Notes: generated by a model not told the origin, from the letters alone. 64,000 bases of DNA from Mycobacteriales bacterium (GCA_030447385.1 JAUJOY010000004.1:190041-254040), one strand, 5' to 3'; shown: positions 26,653 through 35,978, counted from the first letter of the stretch. A program made the numbers and translations.

Positions 26653-27401
26653 GCTCGAGCGACGACCGGCCCGCCGTCCAGGTGCGCGGCCTGACCGTCC
26701 ACCACCTGCGCGCAGGGACGCCCTGCCTCCAGGAGGTGGACCTCACGGTCGGGCGCGAGGAGTCGGTCGTCCTGCTGGGCCGTAGCGGCGCCGGCAAGAC
26801 GACGCTGCTGCACGCCCTGCTCGGCGCCGGACCCCGCACCGCCGGATCGGTGCTCGTCGAAGGGCTCGACCCGTTCGACCTGACCACCCGCACAGCCGTC
26901 CGCCGGCGGACCGGGATCGTCCTGCAGGGCGGTGATCTGGTGCCGGGGCTGCGCGCGCGTACCGCCGCGGTCACCGGCAGCAGCCACCTGCTCGGCCGGG
27001 CCGGCTGGTGGGCCCTGGCGCGGGGGCGCACGCCCCGGGCGCTGGTCGGCCGCCTCCACGCGCTCGCCACCGAGCAGGGGGTCGAGCACCTGCTGGAACG
27101 CTCCGTGGGGGAGCTGTCCGGCGGGGAGCGCCAGCGGATCGCGCTGCTCAGGGCGCTGCTCGCCGAGCCCGCCCTGCTGCTGGCCGACGAGCCCACGGCC
27201 GGGCTCGACCCGAGGGCGGCGGACGCTGCCGTCGACGCCCTGCTCGCGCAGCGGACCGCCCTGGTGGTCACCACCCACGACCCGGTGGTGGCGACGCGGT
27301 TCCCGCGGGTGGTCGCGCTGCTGGACGGCCGGGTCGTCCACGACGGGGAGCCGCTGCCGCCCGCCGGGATGCGGGCGCTGTACGCAGGAGCCGGGACATG
27401 A
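26649..27401 (+). CDS. PhnC-type ABC transporter ATP-binding protein
   Basis: A 250-residue cytosolic ATPase of the importer. Walker A GRSGAGKT, signature LSGGER and Walker B LLLADEPT are all intact, and the switch His is in VVTTHDP. The ATG overlaps the binding-protein stop (ATGA), and its own stop overlaps the permease start likewise. Confidence 0.92.
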   Translation: MSSSDDRPAVQVRGLTVHHLRAGTPCLQEVDLTVGREESVVLLGRSGAGKTTLLHALLGAGPRTAGSVLVEGLDPFDLTTRTAVRRRTGIVLQGGDLVPGLRARTAAVTGSSHLLGRAGWWALARGRTPRALVGRLHALATEQGVEHLLERSVGELSGGERQRIALLRALLAEPALLLADEPTAGLDPRAADAAVDALLAQRTALVVTTHDPVVATRFPRVVALLDGRVVHDGEPLPPAGMRALYAGAGT

Positions 27402-28249
27402 CCACGAGGCTGACCCGCACGCCGTCCGCGCCGCCGGGCGCACTCGCCTCGACGCCGCCGCCGGCCCGCCGGTCGGCGTCGGCCTGGGGCGGCAGCCTCG
27501 GGCTGCTGTTCGTCGCGGTCTGGGCGCTGCACGGCGCGCAGCTGGGCCGGCTCGGCGACCTCGACGTGCGCGGGGTGCAGGTGCTGGCCGGCGTCCTGCG
27601 CCCCGACCTGTCGGCGCCCGTCCTCGCGGGGGTGGCGAAGGCGGCGGCGGCCACCGTCCAGATCGCGATCGCCGGGCTGCTGCTGTCGGTGCTGGCGGCG
27701 GCTCCGCTCGCCCTGCTGATGGCCGGCAGCAGCCGCGTCGCGCCGCTGGCGCGCAGCGCGGCTCGGATGCTGGCCGCGCTGCTGCGCGGCATCCCCGAGC
27801 TGGTCTACGCACTGGTCTTCGTCTCGATCGTCGGCCTCGGTCCCGTCGCCGGCACCTGCGCGGTGGCGGTGCACGGCGCCGGGCTGCTCGCCAAGCTCTG
27901 GGCCGAGCAGCTCGAGGCGGTGGACGACCGACCGGTGACGGCGGCCCGCCTGTCCGGGGCCGGCCGAGGGGCGGTGGTCGCACTGGCGGTCCTGCCGCAG
28001 GCGCGGCCGGGCCTGCTGTCACTGCTGCTCTACCAGCTGGAGTGCAACATCCGGACGGCCACGGTGCTCGGCATCGTCGGCGCGGGCGGCCTCGGGCAGG
28101 CCATCGACCTGTCGCTGCGGCTGTTCGACTACGGCCAGCTCGGCACGCTCGTCGCGACGGTGCTGGTCCTCGTGCTGGGGGTCGACGCGCTGTCGCGACG
28201 CCTGCGGGCCCGCTGGGGCGCCGACGCCCGTCCCGAGACCGGGACCTGA
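27398..28249 (+). CDS. PhnE-type ABC transporter permease
   Basis: A 283-residue membrane protein with about six transmembrane helices from residue 30 onward. The coupling motif region ECNIRTATVLGIVGAGGLG is characteristic of PhnE permeases. The N-terminal 25 residues are Pro/Ser-rich. It ends the operon; the convergent mrp gene begins 24 bases later. Confidence 0.88.
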   Translation: MTTRLTRTPSAPPGALASTPPPARRSASAWGGSLGLLFVAVWALHGAQLGRLGDLDVRGVQVLAGVLRPDLSAPVLAGVAKAAAATVQIAIAGLLLSVLAAAPLALLMAGSSRVAPLARSAARMLAALLRGIPELVYALVFVSIVGLGPVAGTCAVAVHGAGLLAKLWAEQLEAVDDRPVTAARLSGAGRGAVVALAVLPQARPGLLSLLLYQLECNIRTATVLGIVGAGGLGQAIDLSLRLFDYGQLGTLVATVLVLVLGVDALSRRLRARWGADARPETGT

Positions 28250-28272
28250 GCCGGGACCGGAGGGCGAGTGGG

Positions 28273-29418
28273 TCAGGCGGGTCGGGCGGGGGACAGGCCC
28301 AGCGACATCCCGGCGAGCCCGCGGGGCTTGCCGGTCAGCGCCTGCGTGACGTCGAGCAGCACCCTGCTGGCCGGGGCGGACGGGTCGTCCAGCACCAGGG
28401 GACGTCCGCTGTCGCCACCCTCGCGCAGGCGCACGTCGATCGGCACCCGGCCCAGCAGCGGAACCTCGGCCCCGAGCCGGGTGCTCAGCGAGCTCGCCAC
28501 GGCCTGCCCACCGCCGGAGCCGAACACGTCGATCTGCTCGTCGCAGTGCGGGCAGCTCAGGTAGCTCATGTTCTCGACGACGCCGGCGATGCGCTGGTGG
28601 GTCTGCAGGGCGATGGAGCCGGCCCGCTCGGCCACCTCCTGGGCGGCCAGCTGCGGCGTGGTGACCACGAGGATCTCCGCGCTGGGGACCAGCTGAGCCA
28701 CCGAGATGGCCACGTCGCCCGTACCTGGCGGGAGGTCCATCAGCAGGACGTCGAGGTCGCCCCAGTAGACGTCGGACAGGAACTGCTGCAGCGCCCGGTG
28801 CAGCATCGGCCCCCGCCAGACGACCGGGGTGTTGTCCTTGGTGAACATGCCGATCGAGATGACCTTCACGCCGTGCGCCGAGGGCGGCATGATCATGGAC
28901 TCGACCTGGGTGGGACGGCTCCGGACGCCGAGCATCCGCGGGATCGAGAAGCCGTAGATGTCGGCGTCGAGGACCCCGACCGACAGGCCCCGCTGCGCCA
29001 TGGCCACCGCGAGGTTGACGGTGACGCTGGACTTGCCCACCCCGCCTTTGCCTGAGGCGACGGCGAAGACGCGGGTGAGGCTGCCGGGCAGCGCGAACGG
29101 GATGTCGCGCTGCGGGTTGTCGCCGCGGAGCTGGGTCTGGAGCGCCTGGCGCTGCTCGGTGCTCATGACGTCGAGCTCTACCTCCACCCCCCGAACGCCG
29201 GGCAGCCGGCCGACCGCTGCGGTGATGTCCCTGGTGAGGGTGTCCTTCATCGGGCAGCCGCTGACGGTGAGGAAGATGGCGACCTTCGCCGTGCCGTCGG
29301 GGCCGACCTGCGCTGACTTGATCATGCCGAGCTCGGTGAGCGGGCGGCGGATCTCCGGGTCGATCACCGTCGCCAGCGCGGCCGTCAGCTGCGCGTCGGT
29401 GGGCAGGGCAGCGGGCAA
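28273..29418 (-). CDS. mrp: Mrp/ApbC-type Fe-S cluster carrier ATPase
   Basis: A 381-residue P-loop ATPase of the Mrp/NBP35 family that assembles or carries iron-sulfur clusters. The N-terminal DUF59/MIP18 domain is followed by the deviant Walker A GKGGVGKSS, MDLPPGTGD, and the cluster-binding CPHC near residue 290 of the chain. The TTG start is chosen because AAGGA lies 5 bases upstream and the longer GTG at 29559 would run into the divergent glycosidase gene. Mycobacteria have the homologue (Rv1229c) in the same neighbourhood. Confidence 0.9.
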   Translation of the reverse strand: MPAALPTDAQLTAALATVIDPEIRRPLTELGMIKSAQVGPDGTAKVAIFLTVSGCPMKDTLTRDITAAVGRLPGVRGVEVELDVMSTEQRQALQTQLRGDNPQRDIPFALPGSLTRVFAVASGKGGVGKSSVTVNLAVAMAQRGLSVGVLDADIYGFSIPRMLGVRSRPTQVESMIMPPSAHGVKVISIGMFTKDNTPVVWRGPMLHRALQQFLSDVYWGDLDVLLMDLPPGTGDVAISVAQLVPSAEILVVTTPQLAAQEVAERAGSIALQTHQRIAGVVENMSYLSCPHCDEQIDVFGSGGGQAVASSLSTRLGAEVPLLGRVPIDVRLREGGDSGRPLVLDDPSAPASRVLLDVTQALTGKPRGLAGMSLGLSPARPA

Positions 29419-29537
29419 CTCAGTCCTTGCTGGCAGGGTTGGCCGGTCAGCCGCGGGCAGCCCCCATCCTACGTCCGGGGCGTGCGGAGGCCGCGGGGCG
29501 CAGTCGCACCCTTGTCCCGGTATGTGACGATGACCGC

Positions 29538-30647
29538 ATGCGTCTCCTTCGACCGGCACTGCTGCTCACGTTCCTGCTCGTGCTGCTCGCGACGACCGTG
29601 CCTGGGCAGGCCGCCCCCTCGTCGCGGACGACATCGATCGACCGGTCGCTGTCCGCGATCTCCAACATCCAGGGCGTGGACTACAGCAACGTGCACCGCC
29701 CCCCGGCGCTTCTGGCCTCAGACGTGCAGCGACTGCGCAGCATCGGCGTGAACCACATCAACTTCTACGTGTACCTGTTCGTCGACAGCCCGACCTCCTC
29801 GGAGGTGCGCCGCGGCCCCACGACGCCGACCGACACCGAGCTCGGCACGTTGATCGACCTGGCGCATCGGTCGGGTATGAGGGTGACGGTCTCCCCGCTG
29901 CCGTGGTGGGACGGGGGTGGAGGCGAGCTGGCCGCCAACTGGCGGGGTCTGTTCCGGCCGGAGGACCCGGACGCCTTCTTCGACTCGTGGCGCTTCTTCA
30001 CCAACCACTACGCGGCCCTGTCGGAGCGCCACGACGTGGAGATGTTCAGCATCGGCAGCGAGCAGAACAGCCTGCAGCACCAGGCGCAGCAGTGGCGGCG
30101 GACCGCTGCCGAGGCCCGCCAGCACTTCTCCGGCCCGCTGACCTACATGGCCACAGCGGGTGACGCGCTCGAGGCGGTTCCGTTCTGGGACGCCCTGGAT
30201 GTGGTGTCGGTCGCGGCGTACTTCTCGGTCTCCCAAGCTGCGCATCCCACCTATCGCGAGGTGCGCGCGGCCTGGGAGCAGGTGGTGATCCCTCGGATGC
30301 GCCACATCGCTGCGGGCACCGGGAAGAAGGTGCTGATCGCCGAGACCGGGTTCGTCAACGCCACGTACTTCGGCAGGTTCCCCTACGAGCCCAGACCGTC
30401 GCCCATCCCGGCGCCGCAGGCGCAGGCCGATGCCTACGCGGCCGTCCTCGACGTGCTCGCAGCCACGCCCGGCCGTTCGGACTTCCTGCTGGGCATCGGC
30501 TGGTGGGACTGGGACCCCTACAGCACCAGTCCGGGGCAGGCCACCTTCAGCCCCCGCGGCAAGCCGGCGGAGTGCGTGCTGGCCCGCACCTGGGGCTCAG
30601 GTGTCGTGAAGACCGCCGGTGGCCTGCTGCCCTGCGGGACGCGCTGA
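29538..30647 (+). CDS. Secreted glycosidase-like TIM-barrel protein (GH113-like)
   Basis: This 369-residue exported protein has a signal peptide at about 1-26 and a TIM-barrel core resembling glycoside hydrolase family 113. Likely acid/base Glu is in FSIGSEQN and the nucleophile Glu in LIAETGF; SPLPWWDGGG and IGWWDWDPY line the barrel. A mannan-type substrate is possible but unproven. ATG start; no good ribosome site is present, and TATGTG 11 bases upstream is only a weak promoter match. Cys residues near the end may form a disulfide. Confidence 0.7.
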   Translation: MRLLRPALLLTFLLVLLATTVPGQAAPSSRTTSIDRSLSAISNIQGVDYSNVHRPPALLASDVQRLRSIGVNHINFYVYLFVDSPTSSEVRRGPTTPTDTELGTLIDLAHRSGMRVTVSPLPWWDGGGGELAANWRGLFRPEDPDAFFDSWRFFTNHYAALSERHDVEMFSIGSEQNSLQHQAQQWRRTAAEARQHFSGPLTYMATAGDALEAVPFWDALDVVSVAAYFSVSQAAHPTYREVRAAWEQVVIPRMRHIAAGTGKKVLIAETGFVNATYFGRFPYEPRPSPIPAPQAQADAYAAVLDVLAATPGRSDFLLGIGWWDWDPYSTSPGQATFSPRGKPAECVLARTWGSGVVKTAGGLLPCGTR

Positions 30648-30669
30648 CCTGCCAGCGGGCCGGCCGGAC

Positions 30670-31518
30670 TCACCCCAGCGCGGCGATCGCCTTCGCGGTC
30701 GCGAGGACGTGACGCGCGCTGTCGACGTGCAGGTTCTCGATCATGCGGCCGTCGACCGTGGCCACGCCTTTGCCCTCCCGGCCGGCCTGCTCGAAGGCGG
30801 CGATCACCCGCGAGGCCTGCTCGACCTCCGCCTCCGTCGGCGCGAAGGCGCGGTTGGCCACCTCGACCTGCGCCGGATGCACCAGCGTCTTGCCGTCGAA
30901 GCCGAGCTGGGCGCCCTGCAGGCACTCCGACGCGAGGCCGGCCAGGTCCTTCACGTCGTTGTAGACCCCGTCGAGGATGGCCTTGCCGGCCTCGCGAGCC
31001 GCGAGCAGCGCCGTGGCCAGGTGCGGCAGCAGGGGCTCCCGTCCGGGAACCAGGGCGGCCCGCAGCTCCTTGGCCAGGTCGTTGGTGCCGAGGACGAGGA
31101 CGTCGACCTCGGGATGCCTGGCGATCTCCCGCGCTGAGAAGATCGCGGTCGGGGTCTCGACCATCGCCCAGATGCGGGTCCCGCCGGCCAGGGACGCGAC
31201 CTCGTCCAGGTGCGCGGCACAGGGGACCTTGGGGACGACCACCGCGGCAGGTCCGGCGGCGGACGCGGCAACGAGGTCGTCGCGACCCCACGGCGTGTCC
31301 AGCCCGTTGCAGCGGATCGTCAGCTCGCGGCGGCCGTACGCGCCGCTGCCGACCGCGGCGCACGCCTGCGCGCGAGCCTCCGCCTTGGCCTCCGGTGCCA
31401 CGGCGTCCTCGAGGTCGAAGATGATCGCGTCCGCCGGGATCGTCTTGGCCTTCTCGAGCGCCCGGGCGTTGGAGGCCGGCATGTAGAGCACCGACCGCCG
31501 CGGGACGAGGGCGGTCAC
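30670..31518 (-). CDS. HpcH/HpaI family CoA-ester lyase (CitE-like)
   Basis: A 282-residue TIM-barrel lyase of the citrate-lyase-beta/malyl-CoA family. RRSVLYMPASN, IIFDLEDAVAP (metal-binding Glu and Asp), VVPKV, AMVETPTAI and the C-terminal GFDGKTLVHPAQV are family signatures. It probably cleaves or hydrolyses malyl- or methylmalyl-CoA-type esters. The GTG is 19 bases downstream of a second lyase gene, so the two form an operon. With the acyl-CoA dehydrogenase and MaoC genes at 47-50 kb they suggest an ethylmalonyl-CoA-type pathway. Confidence 0.87.
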   Translation of the reverse strand: MTALVPRRSVLYMPASNARALEKAKTIPADAIIFDLEDAVAPEAKAEARAQACAAVGSGAYGRRELTIRCNGLDTPWGRDDLVAASAAGPAAVVVPKVPCAAHLDEVASLAGGTRIWAMVETPTAIFSAREIARHPEVDVLVLGTNDLAKELRAALVPGREPLLPHLATALLAAREAGKAILDGVYNDVKDLAGLASECLQGAQLGFDGKTLVHPAQVEVANRAFAPTEAEVEQASRVIAAFEQAGREGKGVATVDGRMIENLHVDSARHVLATAKAIAALG

Positions 31519-31536
31519 AGGTCGCTCACAGCGGGC

Positions 31537-32583
31537 TCACAGGCGGTACGCCTGCGCGAGCGCCGGATCACGGGACGCCAGCCGCGTGGCCAGCTCCAGC
31601 ACCACCCTGCACTGCTTGAAGGTCGCGTCGTCCTGCATCTTCCCGTCGAGCATCACGGCGCCGCTGCCGTCCTCGCCCATCGCCGCCACGACCCGCTTCG
31701 CCCAGGCGACATCCTCGGGAGCGGGGCTGAAGACCTTCTTCGCGATGTCGATCTGCACCGGGTGCAGCGACCACGCGCCGACGCACCCCAGCAGGTAGGC
31801 GTTGCGGAACTGGTCCTCGCAGGCCACGACGTCCTCGATGTCACCGAACGGGCCGTAGTAGGGGAAGATCGCGTGCATCGCGCAGGCGTCCACCATCCGG
31901 CTGACGGTGTAGTGCCACAGGTCCTGCTGGTAGGTCGGGCGCGGGGCGTCGTCGCCGGTCGGGTCCGCGCGTACGAGGTAGCCGGGGTGACCCCCGCCCA
32001 CCCTGGTGGTCTTCATCCGGCGGTCGGCCGCGAGGTCGGCCGGGCCCAGCGAGATCCCCTGCATGCGCGGCGAGGCCCCGCAGATCTGCTCGACGTTGGC
32101 GACGCCGCGCGCGGTCTCGAGCAGCGCGTGCACCAGGAGCGGACGGCGGACGCCCGCCTTCGCCTCGAGCTGGGCGAGCAGCCGGTCGACGTAGTGGATG
32201 TCCTCCGGCCCCTCGACCTTCGGCACCATGACGACGTCGAGCCGGTCGCCGATCTCGGTCACCAGCGTCGTGAGGTCATCGAGCGCCCAGGGGCTGTCCA
32301 GGCTGTTGATCCGGGTCCACAGCTGGGTGTCGCCGAGCTCCGCCGTCCTGCCGACCTCGACCAGACCGGCGCGGGCGGCCTCCTTCGCGGAGGCCTGGAC
32401 GGCGTCCTCGAGGTTGCCCAGCAGGACGTCCACGCGCGGAGCGAGAGCCGGCACCTTGGCGACCATCTTCGCGTTAGACGGGTCGAAGAAGTGGATCATC
32501 CGGGAGGGCCGCCAGGGCACGTCCCGCAGGGGTTCGGGGGCGCCGACGGCGAGGGGGCGGAAGAAGTCCTTGGCGCTGCGCAC
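31537..32583 (-). CDS. HpcH/HpaI family CoA-ester lyase, malyl-CoA lyase-like
   Basis: A 348-residue lyase. [14 protein letters not shown] starts the barrel; [35 protein letters not shown] and [16 protein letters not shown] follow, which resembles L-malyl-CoA/methylmalyl-CoA lyases of the ethylmalonyl-CoA pathway. GTG at 32583 is set by TACCGT ending 7 bases upstream. It is the first gene of a two-lyase operon and divergent from a MarR regulator 63 bases away, which could control it. Confidence 0.87.
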   Translation of the reverse strand: MRSAKDFFRPLAVGAPEPLRDVPWRPSRMIHFFDPSNAKMVAKVPALAPRVDVLLGNLEDAVQASAKEAARAGLVEVGRTAELGDTQLWTRINSLDSPWALDDLTTLVTEIGDRLDVVMVPKVEGPEDIHYVDRLLAQLEAKAGVRRPLLVHALLETARGVANVEQICGASPRMQGISLGPADLAADRRMKTTRVGGGHPGYLVRADPTGDDAPRPTYQQDLWHYTVSRMVDACAMHAIFPYYGPFGDIEDVVACEDQFRNAYLLGCVGAWSLHPVQIDIAKKVFSPAPEDVAWAKRVVAAMGEDGSGAVMLDGKMQDDATFKQCRVVLELATRLASRDPALAQAYRL

Positions 32584-32590
32584 GGACCCC

Positions 32591-32596
32591 ACGGTA
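32591..32596 (-). promoter_or_regulatory. -10 box for the lyase operon, leaderless geometry
   Basis: TACCGT on the minus strand ends 7 bases before the GTG at 32583. The divergent MarR box at 32635 lies within 45 bases, so a regulator bound between them could affect both. Confidence 0.5.
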
Positions 32597-32634
32597 GGCC
32601 GCGCCTGTCCGGTCCCCTCACCTGCATCCGCACC

Positions 32635-32640
32635 TACGAT
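32635..32640 (+). promoter_or_regulatory. -10 box for the MarR gene, leaderless geometry
   Basis: TACGAT ends 6 bases before the ATG at 32647. Confidence 0.5.
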
Positions 32641-32646
32641 GAGCAG

Positions 32647-33111
32647 ATGGCGTCGGTCCTGAGCCCCGCTGAGCTCACAGCGTGGCGGACCTTCCTGCGG
32701 GCCCACGCCACGGTGGTGCGCCGCCTCGAGGCCGAGCTCCTGCTGGAGCACGCACTGCCGCTCGCGTTCTACGACGTGCTGGTGCAGCTGTCCGAGGCGC
32801 CCGACCGCCGGCTGAGGATGACCGAGCTGGCCGAGCGGGTGCTGCTGTCGAGGTCCGGGCTGACCCGGCTCGCGGACCGGCTCGAGCGCGACGGGCTGAT
32901 CGAGCGGCGGCCGTGCCCCAGCGACGCGCGCGGCACCCTTGCGGTGCTGACCGATGCCGGCCTGGCCCGCCTGCGCGAGGCCTGGCCCACCCATGCCCGC
33001 GGCGTCGCCGAGCACGTCACCGGCCGGCTGTCCGCCGACGAGGTGGTCCTGCTGGCCGAGCTGCTCGGCAAGCTGGTCGAGGGCGGCGCGTCCGCGGCGG
33101 TGGACTCCTGA
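32647..33111 (+). CDS. MarR-family transcriptional regulator
   Basis: A 154-residue winged-helix regulator. The recognition helix region is [31 protein letters not shown], followed by the wing with [15 protein letters not shown]. It is the first gene of a unit with azlC and azlD, coupled by a CTGA overlap, and is divergent from the CoA-lyase operon. It probably regulates the exporter and may regulate the lyases. Confidence 0.88.
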   Translation: MASVLSPAELTAWRTFLRAHATVVRRLEAELLLEHALPLAFYDVLVQLSEAPDRRLRMTELAERVLLSRSGLTRLADRLERDGLIERRPCPSDARGTLAVLTDAGLARLREAWPTHARGVAEHVTGRLSADEVVLLAELLGKLVEGGASAAVDS

Positions 33112-33782
33112 GCTCTCGCTCGGCGGTCCTTCGGGACGCGGTCGGCATCGGCCTGGCGGTGGGTGCCTTCGGGCTGTCCTTTGGTGCGGCCGCCGTCACC
33201 GCAGGGCTGTCGACGGTGCAGGCGTGCGCGCTGTCGCTGCTGCTGTTCACCGGTGCCTCACAGTTCGCGCTCGTCGGGGTGCTGGGCGCGGGCGGGAGCG
33301 TCGTTGCGGGAGTCGCGAGCGCGCTGCTGCTCGGCGCCCGCAACACCCTCTACGCGGTCCGGCTGGGGACGCTGATCCCGGTCCGCGGGCCGCGGCGGCT
33401 GCTGGCCGCCCAGCTCACGATCGACGAGACCACCGGCATGGCGACGGCGGCGCCGGAGGGACTGGCGCAGACGGCGTTCTGGGCGACCGGCGCAAGCGTG
33501 TACGTCCTGTGGAACCTCGCGACGCTGGCCGGCGCCGTGGGTGCTGCGCGACTGGGCGACCCGCTCGCGCTCGGCCTGGACGCGGCGGTGCCCGCGGCCT
33601 TCCTCGCGCTGCTGGCGCCGCAGGTGCGCCGGCGCGACACGCTGGCCCTCGCCGCAGGAGGCGGGCTGCTCGCCGCGGTCGCGATCCCGGCCACGCCTGC
33701 AGGGGTGCCGGTGCTGCTCGCCGCCCTCGCGGTGCTGCCGCTGCTCGCCAGGCGGCGGCCGTCGGCGTCCGCGGCGCCGTGA
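33108..33782 (+). CDS. azlC: AzlC-family branched-chain amino acid exporter subunit
   Basis: A 224-residue membrane protein, the large subunit of an AzlCD exporter. [17 protein letters not shown] and [19 protein letters not shown] are AzlC signatures, and [11 protein letters not shown] lies in the middle. No ATG, GTG or TTG is in frame before the conserved N-terminus. CTG at 33108 overlaps the marR stop as CTGA, with GGTGGA 3 bases upstream, and gives a normal N-terminus. Its own stop overlaps azlD as GTGA. Confidence 0.85.
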   Translation: MSSRSAVLRDAVGIGLAVGAFGLSFGAAAVTAGLSTVQACALSLLLFTGASQFALVGVLGAGGSVVAGVASALLLGARNTLYAVRLGTLIPVRGPRRLLAAQLTIDETTGMATAAPEGLAQTAFWATGASVYVLWNLATLAGAVGAARLGDPLALGLDAAVPAAFLALLAPQVRRRDTLALAAGGGLLAAVAIPATPAGVPVLLAALAVLPLLARRRPSASAAP

Positions 33783-34078
33783 TCTGGGCGGCGATCCTCG
33801 GCGCGTCGCTGGGCTGCTTCCTGCTCAAGCTGGCCGGGTGGTCGCTGCCCGCGCGATGGCTCGAGCAGGAGCGCCTGCAGCGGGCCGCGGTCCTGCTGCC
33901 GGTGCCGCTGCTGGCCGCGCTCGTGGTCGTGCAGGCCTTCGGGGGCGACCGGGCTCTGGTGCTCGACGCGCGGGCGGCCGGTCTCGCGGTGGCCCTCGGG
34001 CTGGTTCTCCTGCGCGCGCCGTTCCTCGTGATCGTCCTCGCCGCGGCGGCGACCGCCGCAGCCCTGCGCGCCCTCTAG
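33779..34078 (+). CDS. azlD: AzlD-family exporter subunit
   Basis: A 99-residue membrane protein with three or four helices, the small partner of AzlC ([20 protein letters not shown] at the start; final helix LVIVLAAAATAAAL). GTGA overlap with azlC. Its TAG stop shares the palindromic CTAG with the stop of the convergent DUF1003 gene. Confidence 0.87.
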   Translation: MIWAAILGASLGCFLLKLAGWSLPARWLEQERLQRAAVLLPVPLLAALVVVQAFGGDRALVLDARAAGLAVALGLVLLRAPFLVIVLAAAATAAALRAL

Positions 34079-34722
34079 TCCGACTCGTCCTCGCCGACGA
34101 ACGGCTCCCCGAGCCCGGCCTTCGCGACGCTCTGCTCCTCGACCCGAAGGCCCGCCCGCCGCTTCTTGCGCTCCGCCCTGCGCTCGCGCTCCTCGCGCTT
34201 GCGGGTCGCGGCGTGGTCGTGCTGCGCCTGCTCGGCGCTGAGCTCCACGGTGCGCGCCCGCGCCACGACCTCCTCGGTCATCTCGCGCAGCTGGTCGCGC
34301 AGGTACTCGCGGGTGGCCACCTCCCCGAGCGCCTGGCGCAGGCTCGCCACCTCACGGGTGAGGTACTCCACGTCGGCCTGCAGGCGGTCACTGGTCGCGC
34401 GGTCCTCCTCCAGGCTGATCCGGTCCCGGTCGGCCTGGCGGTTCTGGGCCAGCAGGATGAGCGGGGCTGCGTACGACGCCTGCAGGGACAGCAGCAGCGT
34501 CAGGAAGGTGAAGGTGTAGGGGTCGAAGGCGATCGGCGTCACGTTGATGACGATCCAGAAGATGATGAAGACCGTCATGTAGACCAGGAAGCGGGCGGTC
34601 CCGAGGAAGCGCGCGATCCGTTCCGACACCCGCCCGAACGCCTCCGGGTCGTAGTGCGGGCGGCGGGCGCCGCGTTCCATCGGGGTGTCGAGGCGCACCC
34701 GCCGCGGGGTGCGCTCAGCCAT
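34075..34722 (-). CDS. DUF1003 membrane protein
   Basis: A 215-residue protein. Two transmembrane helices lie in VYMTVFIIFWIVINVTPIAF and the following TFTFLTLLLSLQASYAAPLILL, which is the DUF1003 core. An approximately 110-residue charged coiled coil (QNRQADRDRISLEEDRA onward, then a Lys/Arg-rich stretch) ends in an acidic tail. The ATG overlaps the end of the upstream MgtE-like gene by 8 bases. The same pair occurs in mycobacteria (Rv1231c/Rv1232c). Confidence 0.88.
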   Translation of the reverse strand: MAERTPRRVRLDTPMERGARRPHYDPEAFGRVSERIARFLGTARFLVYMTVFIIFWIVINVTPIAFDPYTFTFLTLLLSLQASYAAPLILLAQNRQADRDRISLEEDRATSDRLQADVEYLTREVASLRQALGEVATREYLRDQLREMTEEVVARARTVELSAEQAQHDHAATRKREERERRAERKKRRAGLRVEEQSVAKAGLGEPFVGEDESD

Positions 34723-35971
34723 GGCTGGTCCTCGAGTCCCGCCAGCCCGAGGGGAGGACGTGGTCCAGCACGTCGTCCACCGTGACCGCACCGAGCAGCC
34801 GCTGCTCGGAGTCAACGACGGGCACCGCCACCAGGTTGTACGACGCGAGGTGGCGCGTCACGTCCGCCAGCGGGCAGTCCGCCGGAAGCGGGTCGATGTC
34901 GGTGTCCACCACCGCCGAGATCAGCGCTGAGGGCGGTTCGCGCAGCATCCGCTGGAAGTGCGCCGTGCCGAGGAAGCGCCCGGTCGGAGTCTCGTACGGC
35001 GGGCGCACGACGTAGACCTGCGCGGCCAGCGCGGGGGAGAGGTCGGAGTTGCGGATGCGGGCCAGCGCCTCGGCGACGGTGGCGTTCGGCGGCAGGATCA
35101 CGGGCTCGGGCGTCATGAGCCCGCCGGCGGTGTCGTCGCTGTAGGCCAGCAGGTTGCGTACGGGCGCCGCCTCGTCGGGCTCCATGAGCTGGAGCAGCCG
35201 CTCGGCCTCTGCGGCGGGCAGCTCCCCCAGGAGGTCGGCGGCGTCGTCGGGGGCCATCGCCTCGAGCACGTCGGCGGCCCGCTCGTCCTCGAGCCCGCCG
35301 AGCAGCTCGACCTGCTCGTCCTCGCTCATCTCCTCGAGCACGTCGGCGAGGCGCTCGTCGTCCAGCGCGGCCGCGATCTCGGCCCGGCGCTTGCCGGTGA
35401 GGTCGTGCATGACCCCTGCCAGGTCCGCCGGGCGCAGCTTCTCGAACACGGCCAGGAGGTTGGCGGCGCCCTGCCCGTCCTCGGGCAGGGAGAACCCGCT
35501 GACCTCGTTCCAGTCCACCTGCAGGACCTCGCCCCGCCGGCGGCCGCGCAGCCCGGAGCCGCCGGTCCTTCGGACCGCGACCCGGTTGACCAGCCAGTCG
35601 CCCGTACGCACCCGCTCCATCCCCATGTCGAGGACGGTCACCTGCTCACCGGTCGACAGCAGCGTGACGTGGCGGTCCAGCAGCTCGGCCAGGACGAGGG
35701 TCTCGCCGGGCCGCTTGTCGAACCGGCGCAGGCTCACCGTGCCGCTGGCCAGGACCACCGCCTCCGGGTCGATCGTCGTCACGCGCCCGATCGGGACGAA
35801 GATCCGCCGGCGCGCCTGGATCTCCACGGCGACGCCGAGCACGCGAGGCGCGTCCGTGCCGATCCGCAGAGCCACGACGACGTCCCGCACCCGGCCGACC
35901 TGGTCCCCGTTGGGGTCGAAGACGGGCAGCCCAGCGAGGCGCGCGACGTAGACGCGGGTGCTGGTGCTCAC
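34715..35971 (-). CDS. PRC-barrel, MgtE-N and CBS domain protein without channel
   Basis: A 418-residue cytosolic protein. The N-terminal PRC-barrel-like part (about 1-110) is followed by the MgtE N-domain helical repeat (LEDERAADVLEAMAPDDAADL and neighbours, about 180-270), then two CBS domains with GLMTPEPVILPP and LGAVTVDDVLDHVLP. The membrane channel domain of MgtE magnesium transporters is absent, so this is more likely a sensor or regulator. GTG start is set by TAGCCT ending 7 bases upstream. It is in an operon with the DUF1003 gene. Confidence 0.87.
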   Translation of the reverse strand: MSTSTRVYVARLAGLPVFDPNGDQVGRVRDVVVALRIGTDAPRVLGVAVEIQARRRIFVPIGRVTTIDPEAVVLASGTVSLRRFDKRPGETLVLAELLDRHVTLLSTGEQVTVLDMGMERVRTGDWLVNRVAVRRTGGSGLRGRRRGEVLQVDWNEVSGFSLPEDGQGAANLLAVFEKLRPADLAGVMHDLTGKRRAEIAAALDDERLADVLEEMSEDEQVELLGGLEDERAADVLEAMAPDDAADLLGELPAAEAERLLQLMEPDEAAPVRNLLAYSDDTAGGLMTPEPVILPPNATVAEALARIRNSDLSPALAAQVYVVRPPYETPTGRFLGTAHFQRMLREPPSALISAVVDTDIDPLPADCPLADVTRHLASYNLVAVPVVDSEQRLLGAVTVDDVLDHVLPSGWRDSRTSHG

Positions 35972-35978
35972 GCGGCGG

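Noticed and set aside
29419..29559. Longer Mrp starting at GTG 29559
   Set aside because: It would overlap the divergent glycosidase gene's start, while TTG 29418 has AAGGA at proper spacing and yields normal Mrp length.
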